NCBI RefSeq assembly: GCF_001937195.1
Contig: NZ_MSDO01000010.1
Location: forward strand, 1-64,000
Direction: 5' to 3'
DNA length: 64,000 bases
Source of the DNA: Salinicola socius
GTDB taxonomy: Bacteria; Pseudomonadota; Gammaproteobacteria; Pseudomonadales; Halomonadaceae
Below are positions 56,444 through 64,000 of this stretch, one piece after another. The notes below the pieces were generated by a model that was given only the letters and a program-made list of their open reading frames with translations, did no database searches and was not told the origin of the DNA. Each line of letters opens with the position of its first letter. The first letter of the stretch is position 1. Both the position numbers and the translations under genes were made by a program.

Positions 56444-56587
56444 GGGGCTCTCAAACGTTGATTAAGAAAAACTACTCATGGCGTACCACCGCTGTACAAT
56501 CGGCAACATCATCAGTACATGACGCCCAAGCGCCGCCCACCGGCGTGCACGCTTCGACAATAGCAATAACGCGCTGAGGGAAACCCG

Positions 56588-57358
56588 ATGATGCCGATCA
56601 TCGATGTCCGCAACATTCGCAAGTCGTTCGGGGGCCTGACGGTCATCGACGACTGCTCCATTCAGGTCGCCAAGGGTTCGATCACCGGCATGATCGGTCC
56701 CAACGGTGCCGGTAAATCCACGCTGTTCAATATCATCGCCGGTAGCCTCGCGCCCGACAGCGGCGAGGTCCTGCTCAACGGCCAGGCGATCACTCACCTG
56801 TCCGCCAACCAGCGCTTCCACAAGGGGCTGCTGCGGACGTTTCAGATCGCCCACGAATTCAGCCACCTGACTTCACTCGAGAACCTGATGATGGTCCCGC
56901 CGCGTCAGGAAGGCGAAAACCTGTTCAGCACCTGGTTGAAACCCGGAGAAGTGCGCCGCCAGGAGACCGAAGTTCGCCGCCGAGCGCTCGAAGTGCTCGA
57001 TTTCGTCGGGCTCTCTCATGTCCGCAACGAGCTGGCCGGCAATCTTTCCGGCGGCCAGAAGAAGCTGCTCGAGCTCGGTCGCACCATGATGACCGACGCC
57101 GAAGTCGTGCTGCTCGACGAGATCGCCGCTGGCGTCAATCGCACGCTGCTCGGCGACCTGATGGGCAATATCGAGCGACTCAACCGCGAGCTGGGCTATA
57201 CCTTCCTGGTCATCGAGCACGACATGGACATGATCGCGCGGCTGTGCGACCCGGTCATCGTGCTGGCTCAGGGGCAGGTGATGATGGAAGGCGCGATCAC
57301 CGATATCCAGAACAACCCGGAAGTGATCGAAGCCTACTTTGGCGCTGAACCCGCGTGA
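56588..57358 (+). CDS. livG: Branched-chain amino acid-type ABC transporter ATPase LivG
   Basis: ATPase of 256 aa of the HAAT family. Walker A GPNGAGKST, signature LSGGQKKLLELGRTMM, Walker B VVLLDEIAAGVN, switch His in VIEHDMD. The LivG-type insertion FQIAHEFSHLTSLENLMM is present. First gene of livGFHM, with GAGGGAAA upstream of the ATG. In this family the substrate may be branched-chain amino acids, urea or amides; the binding protein livK is convergent at the far end. The Walker B follows with EIAAG rather than EPTAG, as in many LivG proteins of the urea/amide type. Confidence 0.9.
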   Translation: MMPIIDVRNIRKSFGGLTVIDDCSIQVAKGSITGMIGPNGAGKSTLFNIIAGSLAPDSGEVLLNGQAITHLSANQRFHKGLLRTFQIAHEFSHLTSLENLMMVPPRQEGENLFSTWLKPGEVRRQETEVRRRALEVLDFVGLSHVRNELAGNLSGGQKKLLELGRTMMTDAEVVLLDEIAAGVNRTLLGDLMGNIERLNRELGYTFLVIEHDMDMIARLCDPVIVLAQGQVMMEGAITDIQNNPEVIEAYFGAEPA

Positions 57359-57456
57359 GGTTACCGGACCGTTCCGGGCTTCACAACGGCGAAACGACTC
57401 CGAAGCGCTATCAGCAGCGACAATCACTCGCCAAGCAATAACAAACGAGCACATCA

Positions 57457-58161
57457 ATGCCACTACTCGAAGCAGTTGACGTTCATGGCGGCTACGGCGG
57501 CATGAACATCCTGAACGGCGTCAACATGACGATCGAGGCCGATGAAATCGGCGTCATCGTCGGGCCCAACGGCGCCGGTAAATCGACCATGCTCAAGGCC
57601 GTCTTCGGACTGTTGACGATCACGCAGGGTGAGATCCGGCTGCGGGGCGAAGCTATCACCAATCTCTCTCCGCACAAGCTGGTCGAGATGGGAATGGGCT
57701 TCGTCCCGCAGGAGAAGAACATCTTCCCCAGCCTCTCGGTCGAGGAAAACCTGGAGATGGGCGCGTTTCTCAAGCCCGCCACCGCCTCGCGCCTGAAGGC
57801 ACAGATCTACGAATTCTTTCCTCCCCTGCTCGAAAAACGCCGCCAGCCGGCCGGCGAGCTCTCCGGTGGCCAGCGCCAGATGGTGGCCATGGGCCGGGCG
57901 CTGATGAACGAACCCAGCTTGCTGCTGCTCGACGAGCCAACCGCCGGGCTGTCGCCGCGCTACATGAACGAGATATTCGATCGGGTGAAGACCATCAATG
58001 CCGCCGGCGTCGGGGTGCTGATGGTCGAACAGAACGCCAAGCAGGCACTGCGCATCGCGCACAAGGGCTTCGTGCTCGCGGCCGGACAGAATCGCTTCAG
58101 CGACACCGGCGAGGCGCTGCTCAACGATCCCCAGGTGGCCAAGAGTTTTCTCGGAGGCTGA
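57457..58161 (+). CDS. livF: Branched-chain amino acid-type ABC transporter ATPase LivF
   Basis: ATPase of 234 aa, the second nucleotide-binding subunit. Walker A GPNGAGKSTMLKAVFGLLT, signature ELSGGQRQMVAMGRALM, Walker B LLLLDEPTAGLSPRYM, switch His replaced by Gln in MVEQNAKQAL, as usual for LivF. It follows livG after 98 bases and precedes livH by 69 bases. Confidence 0.92.
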   Translation: MPLLEAVDVHGGYGGMNILNGVNMTIEADEIGVIVGPNGAGKSTMLKAVFGLLTITQGEIRLRGEAITNLSPHKLVEMGMGFVPQEKNIFPSLSVEENLEMGAFLKPATASRLKAQIYEFFPPLLEKRRQPAGELSGGQRQMVAMGRALMNEPSLLLLDEPTAGLSPRYMNEIFDRVKTINAAGVGVLMVEQNAKQALRIAHKGFVLAAGQNRFSDTGEALLNDPQVAKSFLGG

Positions 58162-58189
58162 CGCCGCCACGGTGGCCCTATTCAAAAGC

Positions 58190-58221
58190 GCCCGTGTTCG
58201 AGAGAGCCCGTATTCCAGAGA
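58190..58221. repeat. 16-bp direct repeat upstream of livH
   Basis: Two imperfect 16-bp copies (58190-58205 GCCCGTGTTCGAGAGA and 58206-58221 GCCCGTATTCCAGAGA) directly ahead of the livH ribosome binding region. They may supply part of the AGAGAGA ribosome binding site. Confidence 0.55.
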
Positions 58222-58230
58222 GATTTTGTC

Positions 58231-59229
58231 GTGAATGAGCTGATCTATTTCTTCAACTACGTGGTGGTCGCCGGCAGCGTGACCGGCTGCATCTACGCCA
58301 TCGGCGCCGTCGGGGTGACGCTGATCTACAGCATCCTGCGCTTCGCCCACTTTGCCCATGCCGACATGATGACACTCGGCACCCTGGCCGTGCTGTTGCT
58401 GACGCTGGCCTTTCCCCATGCCGGCGATCCCCTGGGGTTACCCACCGCGATCGTGATGCTGCCGGTGGCGATGGCGTTGACTTCGCTGGTGGCCGTGGGC
58501 ATCGATCGCGCCTTCTATCAGCCGCTGCGCAGCCATGGCGTCAAACCGATCGTGATGGTGATCGCCTCGCTCGGCGTCACGCTGATGCTGCAGGGGCTGA
58601 TCCGGCTGTTCGCCGGCACCGGGTCGCAGAATCTCTACGTCGATGCGCGCAAGGAGATATTCCGTATCGACGTCCCCGGCGTGACCCGGCCGATCATTCT
58701 CACCGAACCGCAGATCATTCTGTTCGTGATCACCATCGTCGCCGTGGTCGGGCTGCATCTGTTCCTGACTCGGGCGCGGCTGGGCAAGGCGATGCGGGCG
58801 ATGTCGGACAACCCCGATCTGGCTCGCGCCTCCGGTATCAATACCAGGCTGATCATCACCCTGACCTGGATCATCGCCGGCTCGCTCGCCACCATTGCCG
58901 GTACGCTGCTGTCGCTGGATGTTGCCTTCAAGCCGGATCTCAGCTTCTTCCTGCTGCTGCCGATCTTCGCTGCCGCCATCGTCGGCGGGGTCGGCCATCC
59001 GTATGGCGCCATCGCCGGCGGCTTTCTGGTCGGCTTCGCCGAGACGCTGGCGGTGTTCAACTGGTCGGTACTGCTCAGGCCGGTGCGGGACAGCCTGCCG
59101 ACCTGGCTGGAGCTGCCGAACAATCTGGCGCTGGTGGGTACCGAGTATAAAATCGTCGTGCCCTTCTTCATTCTGGTGGCGGTGCTGATCTGGCGCCCGA
59201 CCGGCATCTTCAAAGGGAAGGTGATCTGA
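58231..59229 (+). CDS. livH: Branched-chain amino acid-type ABC transporter permease LivH
   Basis: Permease of 332 aa with about 8-9 helices, GTG start. Hallmarks: GSVTGCIYAIGAVGVTLIYSILRFAHFAHADMMTLGT, ALTSLVAVGIDRAFYQPLRSHGVKPIVMVIASLGVTLMLQGLIRLFAG and GKAMRAMSDNPDLARASGINTRLIITLTWIIAGSLATIAGTLL, the EAA-like loop. The ATG of livM overlaps its stop codon by one base. Together with LivM it forms the membrane channel. Confidence 0.93.
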   Translation: MNELIYFFNYVVVAGSVTGCIYAIGAVGVTLIYSILRFAHFAHADMMTLGTLAVLLLTLAFPHAGDPLGLPTAIVMLPVAMALTSLVAVGIDRAFYQPLRSHGVKPIVMVIASLGVTLMLQGLIRLFAGTGSQNLYVDARKEIFRIDVPGVTRPIILTEPQIILFVITIVAVVGLHLFLTRARLGKAMRAMSDNPDLARASGINTRLIITLTWIIAGSLATIAGTLLSLDVAFKPDLSFFLLLPIFAAAIVGGVGHPYGAIAGGFLVGFAETLAVFNWSVLLRPVRDSLPTWLELPNNLALVGTEYKIVVPFFILVAVLIWRPTGIFKGKVI

Positions 59230-60572
59230 TGACGGCCTCTTCATCACAACGACCTGCACCTCAGCAACCGGCACCCCAAGGTGCAACGCCGCCGGAAGCG
59301 CCCGCGCCACGCACGCTCCCCGTTCGCGAGCTCGCACTGTTCGGCGGCCTGGCCCTCGTGGTTCTCGCCGTGTTCGCGACCATGGGTCCGGCCTACTCCA
59401 CGCGCATGCTGGTGGAAGCCTCCTGCTATGCCATTCTGGCCCTCGGCCTGACCATCCAGTGGGGCTACGCCGGCCAGTTCAATGCCGGGATCATGGGCTT
59501 CGTGGCGCTGGGAGGGTTCTCGGCCACCTTTTTCAGCATTCCGGTCAATCCCGCGTTCTGGGCCAGCGATCTCCCCGGCCGGCTGGGCTGGGTGCTGCTG
59601 GCGATGGTCGTGGTCACGGCCATCGTTTTCGGCATCAGCCGGCTGGATCGCATCGGGCTGCCCAAGCTGCTGCGCACGATTCTGGCCATCGCCGCGGGGC
59701 TGATCGGTTATCTGGTCGTGATCAGTTGGCTGCGCAGCGTCACCGGCGATATCGAATCCCAGGTGGAGTTCATCGGCGGCCTGGGCTTGCCGGTCTGGCT
59801 CGGCTGGATCGTCGGTGGCGTGCTGGCCGGTGGTGTCGGTTACGTCATCGGCCATATCTGTCTGGGGCTGCGCAGCGACTATCTGGTCATCGCCACGCTG
59901 GGTATCGCCGAGATCATCAAGGCGTTCCTCAAGAATTCGGACTGGCTCACCCGCGGCACCGCGACCATTTCGCCGCTGCCTTGGCCGGTACCGGATCCTG
60001 GCGAGGTCGGCTTCCTGACCGCTCGCGCGCTCTACCTGTCGGTCACCGTGGTGATGATCGCGGTGATCTTCTTCCTGCTGCATCGCGCCTATCACGCCCC
60101 CTGGGGCCGCATGATTCGAGCCATCCGCGACAACGAAGTCTCCGCCGCGGCCATGGGCAAGTCGATCAACCGCCGGCGCCAGGAGATCTTCGTCTTCGGC
60201 TGTATCCTGATGGGGGTCGGCGGTGCGGTGCTGACCAGCTTCAACGGGCTGTTCGATCCGCAGGGTTACCTGCCGCTGAACCACACTTTCCTGGTGCTGG
60301 TGATGGTGATTCTCGGCGGCCCGGGCAACAACCTGGGCACGCTGTTCGGCGCCGTGCTGGTCTACGTGATCTGGATCATGTCGGGCCCGTTGGCGCTGGC
60401 ACTGATGCACGCCGTGACGGCGTTGGGCGACAGCTGGTTCGACTGGCAGCCGGGCAATCTCGACAGTCGCGCGCTACAGGCGAGAGTCTTCGTGATCGGC
60501 CTGCTGATCCTGCTGGTACTGCGCTTCGCCCCGCGCGGGTTGATACCGGAAAAGGTCGCGCATCACGATTGA
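59229..60572 (+). CDS. livM: Branched-chain amino acid-type ABC transporter permease LivM
   Basis: Permease of 447 aa, about 10 helices, starting at the base that ends livH. The N-terminal 35 residues are Pro/Ala/Gln rich (PAPQQPAPQGA...) and coded by two 15-bp copies at 59253-59282. Family segments: ILALGLTIQWGYAGQFNAGIMGFVALGGFSA, GHICLGLRSDYLVIATLGIAEIIKAFLKNSDWLTRGT and YHAPWGRMIRAIRDNEVSAAAMGKSINRRRQEIFVFG, then GGPGNNLGTLFGAVLVYV. A strong bidirectional terminator lies 26 bases behind it. Confidence 0.93.
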   Translation: MTASSSQRPAPQQPAPQGATPPEAPAPRTLPVRELALFGGLALVVLAVFATMGPAYSTRMLVEASCYAILALGLTIQWGYAGQFNAGIMGFVALGGFSATFFSIPVNPAFWASDLPGRLGWVLLAMVVVTAIVFGISRLDRIGLPKLLRTILAIAAGLIGYLVVISWLRSVTGDIESQVEFIGGLGLPVWLGWIVGGVLAGGVGYVIGHICLGLRSDYLVIATLGIAEIIKAFLKNSDWLTRGTATISPLPWPVPDPGEVGFLTARALYLSVTVVMIAVIFFLLHRAYHAPWGRMIRAIRDNEVSAAAMGKSINRRRQEIFVFGCILMGVGGAVLTSFNGLFDPQGYLPLNHTFLVLVMVILGGPGNNLGTLFGAVLVYVIWIMSGPLALALMHAVTALGDSWFDWQPGNLDSRALQARVFVIGLLILLVLRFAPRGLIPEKVAHHD

Positions 60573-60596
60573 GCGATTCTACGAAGCCTGAAACGC

Positions 60597-60626
60597 AAAA
60601 ACCCCGAGCCTGAGCTCGGGGTTTTG
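60597..60626. terminator. Bidirectional terminator between livM and livK
   Basis: CCCCGAGC-CTGA-GCTCGGGG is flanked by AAAAA on one side and TTTT on the other, so it can stop both convergent transcripts. Confidence 0.88.
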
Positions 60627-60647
60627 CTGTCTGAACATTGACGCCGA

Positions 60648-60674
60648 TCAGTCGTCGATGGCGCCCTTGGTGAC
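60648..60674 (-). pseudogene. Vestigial copy of the livK 3' end
   Basis: On the minus strand these 27 bases translate VTKGAIDD-stop, a near copy of the true livK end VTKGAIGE-stop at 60680-60706, shifted by 32 bases and in a different frame. The two copies differ mainly at third codon positions, which suggests that the copy derives from a diverged homologue and not from recent slippage. Confidence 0.55.
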
Positions 60675-60679
60675 GCTAT

Positions 60680-61882
60680 TTATTCACCGATCGCCCCCTT
60701 GGTCACAAACTTGCCATCCTCGACGGCCATTTCGACCACGATACCCGGCACGTCGCCGTTGTCATCGAACTCCTGGTTGCCGGAAGCGCCTTCGTAGTTG
60801 ATCTCCTTGCCCTCCTTGATCAGCTTCTTGGCCTTCTCCCACTCGCCCGGCAGGATCGTCTCGCCGGGCGCGGTGGCAACGTCACGCAACGCCTTGGACA
60901 AGCCTTCGCGATCCGCGCTGCCGTTCTTCTCGATGGCAAGCGCCAGCAGGAAGGCGGCATCGTAGGACTGCGCCGCAAACACCGCGCTCGGATCGATATC
61001 GGCTTTCTTGGCCAGCTCGTTGAAGACGTCACCACCCGGCGCATCCGGAGAGCCCGGGCGCGTCGCGATCATGCCCTCGAGCACGTCGGCACCGACAGCG
61101 TCGACCAGCGAGTTGCCAACCATGCCATCGCCACCGGCGTACTGGGTGAAAGCGCCGCTTTCATAAGCCTGACGCAGAATCGTCTGGCCGGAAGTATCAG
61201 CATAGGCGAGCACGACCAGTGTCTGTGAACCGCCGGAAGAGAGCTTGCCGACTTCCGAACGATAGTCCGCCCGGTTGTCTTCATGGGCCAGATTGGCGGA
61301 GATCGAACCGCCTTCCGCTTCGAAGGTCTTGGTGAAAGCCTCGTCGAGACCCTGACCGTAGTCATTGTTGACGTAGGTCACGGCGACATCCTCGATCCCC
61401 TTGGAGAGCAGCAACTTGGCCAGCTGCTCGCCCTGGAAGGCATCGGACGGCACGGTGCGGAAGACCAGATCGTTATCGTCCAGATCGGTCACCGCCGGCG
61501 CCGTGGAGGCCGGCGAGACCATCACCACGTTACCGGGGATCGCGGCGTTGTTGGCTGCAGCGATGGTAGCGCCGGTACACAGCGCGCCCACGATCGCGGT
61601 CACCTTCTCGCTATTCACCAGACGGTCGGCGGCGTTGGAGGCGGCCGAGGCATCCGAGCAGGTCGTGTCGCCGGAGGGCATGACCATCTCTTCGCCGTCC
61701 AGCAGGCCGCCCTGATCATTGACTTCCTGCACGGCGAGCTTGGCGCCATCGAAAATCGGCGGTGTCAGGCTTTCGATACCGCCAGTGAAGCCCCCGAGAA
61801 ATCCCACTTTGACTTCCGCCTGCGCGACACCGGCGCACGCCGTGGTCGCCGCAATGGCGAGTGCAAGTACTGTCTTCTTCAT
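60680..61882 (-). CDS. livK: ABC transporter substrate-binding protein LivK type
   Basis: Periplasmic binding protein of 400 aa (peripl_BP_6/Leu-Ile-Val-binding fold). Signal peptide 1-22 (MKKTVLALAIAATTACAGVAQA). Mature part VKVGFLGGFTGGIESLTPPIFDGAKLAVQEVNDQGGLL, VTAIVGALCTGATIAAANNAAIPGNVVMVSPASTAPAVTDL and VAVTYVNNDYGQGLDEAFTKTFEAEGG. It is convergent with livGFHM, thus on its own promoter. Its leader contains a 21-bp tandem array. A fragment of a second livK 3' end lies just behind the stop. Confidence 0.92.
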   Translation of the reverse strand: MKKTVLALAIAATTACAGVAQAEVKVGFLGGFTGGIESLTPPIFDGAKLAVQEVNDQGGLLDGEEMVMPSGDTTCSDASAASNAADRLVNSEKVTAIVGALCTGATIAAANNAAIPGNVVMVSPASTAPAVTDLDDNDLVFRTVPSDAFQGEQLAKLLLSKGIEDVAVTYVNNDYGQGLDEAFTKTFEAEGGSISANLAHEDNRADYRSEVGKLSSGGSQTLVVLAYADTSGQTILRQAYESGAFTQYAGGDGMVGNSLVDAVGADVLEGMIATRPGSPDAPGGDVFNELAKKADIDPSAVFAAQSYDAAFLLALAIEKNGSADREGLSKALRDVATAPGETILPGEWEKAKKLIKEGKEINYEGASGNQEFDDNGDVPGIVVEMAVEDGKFVTKGAIGE

Positions 61883-62191
61883 CGCTGTTGTCGCTCTTTG
61901 TAGGGTTGCGAAAGACTTTTATCAGGTCGTGAAAGACTTTTATTAAGTCGTGAAAGACTTTTATTAAGTCGTGAAAGACTTTTATCAGGTCGTGAAAGAC
62001 GATGTTAACTCTGCTGGCACGCCGCCCAAAACACAAGCTTTCGTAACCGTACGTGTCTCCACCTTTTGGCGTGCCCGTCCCGCTCATAGTAATGCATGGC
62101 GTCGGGGCGCCTCGCCACCTTCGTGCAACGACAGACAGCGCGATTAACGGCTACGCTGAACACGCACGCTTACCAATGTTAAGGAATCACT
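61883..62191. other. 309-base region upstream of livK
   Basis: Divergent region between livK and the small acidic protein gene. The first 25-118 bases before livK are filled by the 21-bp tandem repeat array; the remainder shows no clear promoter, and TTAAGGAATCACT precedes the plus-strand gene as ribosome binding site. Confidence 0.5.
61908..62000. repeat. 21-bp tandem repeat array in the livK leader
   Basis: Four full units of 21 bp (61908-61928, 61929-61949, 61950-61970, 61971-61991) and a partial fifth (GTGAAAGAC). The core word is GTGAAAGACTTTTAT; units 2 and 3 are identical, unit 4 differs from unit 1 at one base. The array is AT-rich and begins 26 bases before the livK ATG, so it lies in promoter or leader. 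Confidence 0.92.
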
Positions 62192-62494
62192 ATGCACAAG
62201 CATGTTGAATGGGACACCCCGGGCGGCGCGAGTGTCGACGCTCACTATGCCAAGGACGAACAGCATCGCGTCACGCCGCAACCGGGGATGATGCTGACCG
62301 CTCGCTACCACGGCTCCACCGTGCGAGTGAAGGTAGAAGCCTACAAGGACGGCGTGACCATCGGTGAAGTCGCCGCGCTCGTTGGCGACGACGGCGACCG
62401 TCACGATACTCATGGCGATCTCAGCGTCGGCGACATGGTCCGCCTTCCCGACGACAAGCGTGCGTTTCAGGCAGCCGCCGACGACGACGATTGA
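62192..62494 (+). CDS. Hypothetical acidic protein, 100 aa
   Basis: Small soluble acidic protein (ends AAADDDD-like, with many Asp), beginning MHKHVEWDTPGGASVDAHYAKDEQHRVTPQPG. The middle VRVKVEAYKDGVTIGEVAALVGDDGDRHDTHGDLSVGDMVRLPDDKRAF resembles a small beta-barrel (KOW/SH3-like) fold, without family match that I can name. AAGGA lies 8 bases before the ATG. Monocistronic between livK and otsB. Confidence 0.72.
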   Translation: MHKHVEWDTPGGASVDAHYAKDEQHRVTPQPGMMLTARYHGSTVRVKVEAYKDGVTIGEVAALVGDDGDRHDTHGDLSVGDMVRLPDDKRAFQAAADDDD

Positions 62495-62620
62495 GACACG
62501 GGACTTAACGCTTCCAGCCGTCTACGACCTGGAAGTCCGTCTCGGACAATGCCAGGGCAACGCCGGCACGCAGCCGGTGTTGCCAGTCGACCCTTCATCC
62601 AGATGAGCGTGTGCAGGCCA

Positions 62621-63403
62621 ATGCCCAAATCTCCAACACCTTCTTATTCCTCGCCGCCGTCTTCGCAGCTTCCCGTGCCGCGCCGCGACTGGGCGCTGTT
62701 TCTCGACTTCGACGGCACCCTGGTGTCGCTCGAAGCCCATCCCGACGATGTCCACGTATCGCCGCGTCTGAAGGCGCTGCTCGGCGAACTCGACAAGACT
62801 TTCGGCGGCGCGGTGGCCGTGGTCAGCGGGCGGCCGCTGGACCAGCTCGAACGCCTGCTCGCACCGGTTTCCCTGCCGATGGCAGGCATTCACGGGCTCG
62901 AATGGCGCGAGGCCGACGGTACGCGCCACACGGCGATCGACCAGCCCGCCCCACTGGCATCGTGCCGCGACGCCCTGGCGGGCTTCGTCGCGGCCCATCC
63001 CGGGCTTCACTACGAGGACAAGGGCGTCACACTGACCCTGCACTACCGCGGCGCCCCGGAACTCGCTGAAACGTGTCGCAAGTTCTTCGAGGCCCAGCAT
63101 CAAGCGCTTGGCGACACGTTCGAGCTGATCCTCGGCAAGTGCGTGCTCGAGCTGCGTCCCGGCGGATACCACAAGGGGACTGCCGTTGCCCGCCTGCTCG
63201 ACGAAACACCGGCCTTCCAGACCCGTACGCCGGTTTTTATCGGCGACGACGTTACCGACGAGGATGCCTTTCGCGTCGTCAACGCCCGCGATGGCCATTC
63301 CGTGCGCGTCGGCAGCCAGGGTGAGACTGCCGCGACCTGCTATCTTGAATCAGTACAGGAGGTACTGACATGGCTGGAGAGCCTGACAACGCAAGGTCCC
63401 TGA
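62621..63403 (+). CDS. otsB: Trehalose-6-phosphate phosphatase
   Basis: HAD-superfamily phosphatase of 260 aa releasing trehalose from trehalose 6-phosphate. Motif I LFLDFDGTLVSLEAHPDDV with D29 and D31, motif II VVSGRPLDQL, motif III GYHKGTAVARLL, motif IV FIGDDVTDEDAFRVVN. ATG 62621 has CAGG upstream; a start at 62603 is possible. otsB precedes otsA as in E. coli, but 261 bases with a 15-bp repeat lie between them. Confidence 0.93.
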   Translation: MPKSPTPSYSSPPSSQLPVPRRDWALFLDFDGTLVSLEAHPDDVHVSPRLKALLGELDKTFGGAVAVVSGRPLDQLERLLAPVSLPMAGIHGLEWREADGTRHTAIDQPAPLASCRDALAGFVAAHPGLHYEDKGVTLTLHYRGAPELAETCRKFFEAQHQALGDTFELILGKCVLELRPGGYHKGTAVARLLDETPAFQTRTPVFIGDDVTDEDAFRVVNARDGHSVRVGSQGETAATCYLESVQEVLTWLESLTTQGP

Positions 63404-63510
63404 GCGGCGTATCACGACGCGTCGCCACCCCGCGCATCCGGTCACACCGGCAGTTGCGAGATCGGCGCACCGATCGATGACCCGGCTCACCGCCAGAGGC
63501 GGCTCCGCCC

Positions 63511-63570
63511 CGATCTCGACACCACCGATCTCGACATCACCGATCTCGACATCACCAATTTCGAAACGAC
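63511..63570. repeat. 15-bp tandem repeat between otsB and otsA
   Basis: Four 15-bp units start at 63511, 63526, 63541 and 63556; units 2 and 3 are identical (CGATCTCGACATCAC), units 1 and 4 differ by one and several bases. A partial fifth follows. The array is about 95 bases before otsA. Confidence 0.85.
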
Positions 63571-63664
63571 CGATCACGAACTGCGGACCCACTTTTCGCA
63601 GCCTACCGCATGGTCGAGTGATCCACTCGGCGTCACACCTCAGTCTTGGCTGGGAGGAGACCGT

Positions 63665-64000
63665 ATGACCCGCCTCGTCGTCATTTCCAACCGTGTATCC
63701 ATCCCGGAACCCGGCAAATCCGAAGCCGGTGGCCTCGCCGTGGCGATCACCGGCGCCCTCGACGAATATGGCGGGCTGTGGTTCGGCTGGGACGGCGAGG
63801 TCAGCGAAACGGCCGTCAGCGAGCTCACCACCGTGCAGCGCGAAAACATCACCTACGCCACGCTGCCGCTGCCCAAAGAAGACTATGAAAACTATTACCT
63901 GGGCTTCTCCAACGAAGTTCTCTGGCCGGTCTTTCACTTCAACCTGGGCGCCATGGACTTCCAGCTGGAGTACGCCAAGGCCTATCAGCGCGTCAACGAG
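63665..64000 (+). CDS. otsA: Trehalose-6-phosphate synthase, 5' part (cut by window end)
   Basis: First 112 codons of a GT20 glycosyltransferase that joins UDP-glucose and glucose 6-phosphate. The start MTRLVVISNRVSIPEPGKSEAGGLAVAITGALDEYGGLWFGWDG has the N-terminal NRV and GGLAV loop (here GGLAVAI, with Ala for the usual Gly) and later NYYLGFSNEVLWPVFHFNL, the segment that contacts glucose 6-phosphate. GGGAGGA lies 6 bases before the ATG. The gene continues past the window. Confidence 0.93.
   Translation, partial: MTRLVVISNRVSIPEPGKSEAGGLAVAITGALDEYGGLWFGWDGEVSETAVSELTTVQRENITYATLPLPKEDYENYYLGFSNEVLWPVFHFNLGAMDFQLEYAKAYQRVNE

Noticed and set aside
56495-56500. TACAAT as -10 box for livG
   Set aside because: No acceptable -35 hexamer at 16-18 bases; a promoter is expected here but cannot be placed.
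61908-62000. CRISPR-like array
   Set aside because: Units are contiguous with no spacers and no cas genes; the same holds for all other arrays in this window.

Overview
The window looks like a chromosomal segment of a moderately halophilic gammaproteobacterium of the family Halomonadaceae (Halomonas, Salinicola or a close relative). This rests on high GC content, a GH13 alpha-glucosidase whose catalytic residues fall at the same positions as in the Halomonas enzyme HaG, a BetT-type BCCT carrier, trehalose synthesis genes, a Na+/H+ N-type ATPase operon, many Na+-coupled and TRAP/TTT-like carriers, and the glnA-ntrB-ntrC order typical of the group. No rRNA, tRNA, CRISPR array or intact transposase gene was seen.

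Layout. 1-7.2 kb: complete N-ATPase operon atpDCQRBEFAG, preceded by an ANR/FNR-like box. 7.3-9.6 kb: an orphan small ORF, an AdhP-type alcohol dehydrogenase and a leaderless solute-binding-domain protein. 9.8-16.2 kb: tricarboxylate system tctCBA on the minus strand and, divergent from it, tctDE fused operonically to a periplasmic binding protein. 16.4-24.1 kb: a run of carriers (MHS-type MFS, DUF3311-like plus SSS pair, AEC, EamA, SLC13) with a sugar-phosphate isomerase-like gene. 24.3-29.8 kb: msrPQ methionine sulfoxide repair, a DadA-like oxidase, a 194-bp inverted-repeat element, GhrB-type reductase, a HAD phosphatase. 30-36.1 kb: yciH, a YbaY-like lipoprotein, aldo/keto reductase, sirtuin, MASE2-GGDEF diguanylate cyclase, a NERD-like membrane protein, KDG kinase. 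36.1-43.7 kb (minus): unknown protein, SSS symporter, BetT, dGTPase, oxaloacetate decarboxylase. 44-52.1 kb: MetE-like methyltransferase, alpha-glucosidase, ntrC, ntrB, DUF4124 protein, glnA. 52.6-64 kb: degenerate NodB-fold protein, nucleotidyltransferase, typA/bipA, livGFHM with convergent livK, a small acidic protein, otsB and the 5' part of otsA.

How it works together. Nitrogen control is unusually readable: both glnA and ntrBC have GG-N10-GC sigma-54 promoters with NtrC-like dyads upstream. Osmoadaptation genes (betT, otsBA, alpha-glucosidase) and ion-coupled carriers dominate the rest. The tct block pairs a carrier with a two-component system and its own periplasmic binding protein, suggesting ligand sensing through a third component.

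The least explained signal is structural. At least ten intergenic spots carry short perfect or near-perfect tandem repeats (units 10-21 bp, 2-5.6 copies), each with a different unit sequence, often abutting or spanning stop codons or sitting in leaders. Similar repeats occur in the first codons of kdgK and livM. They are not CRISPR and have no shared motif, so they point to a local duplication process rather than one binding protein. Gene starts were chosen mainly from Shine-Dalgarno matches and family length; product names rest on reading motifs by eye, without database searches.
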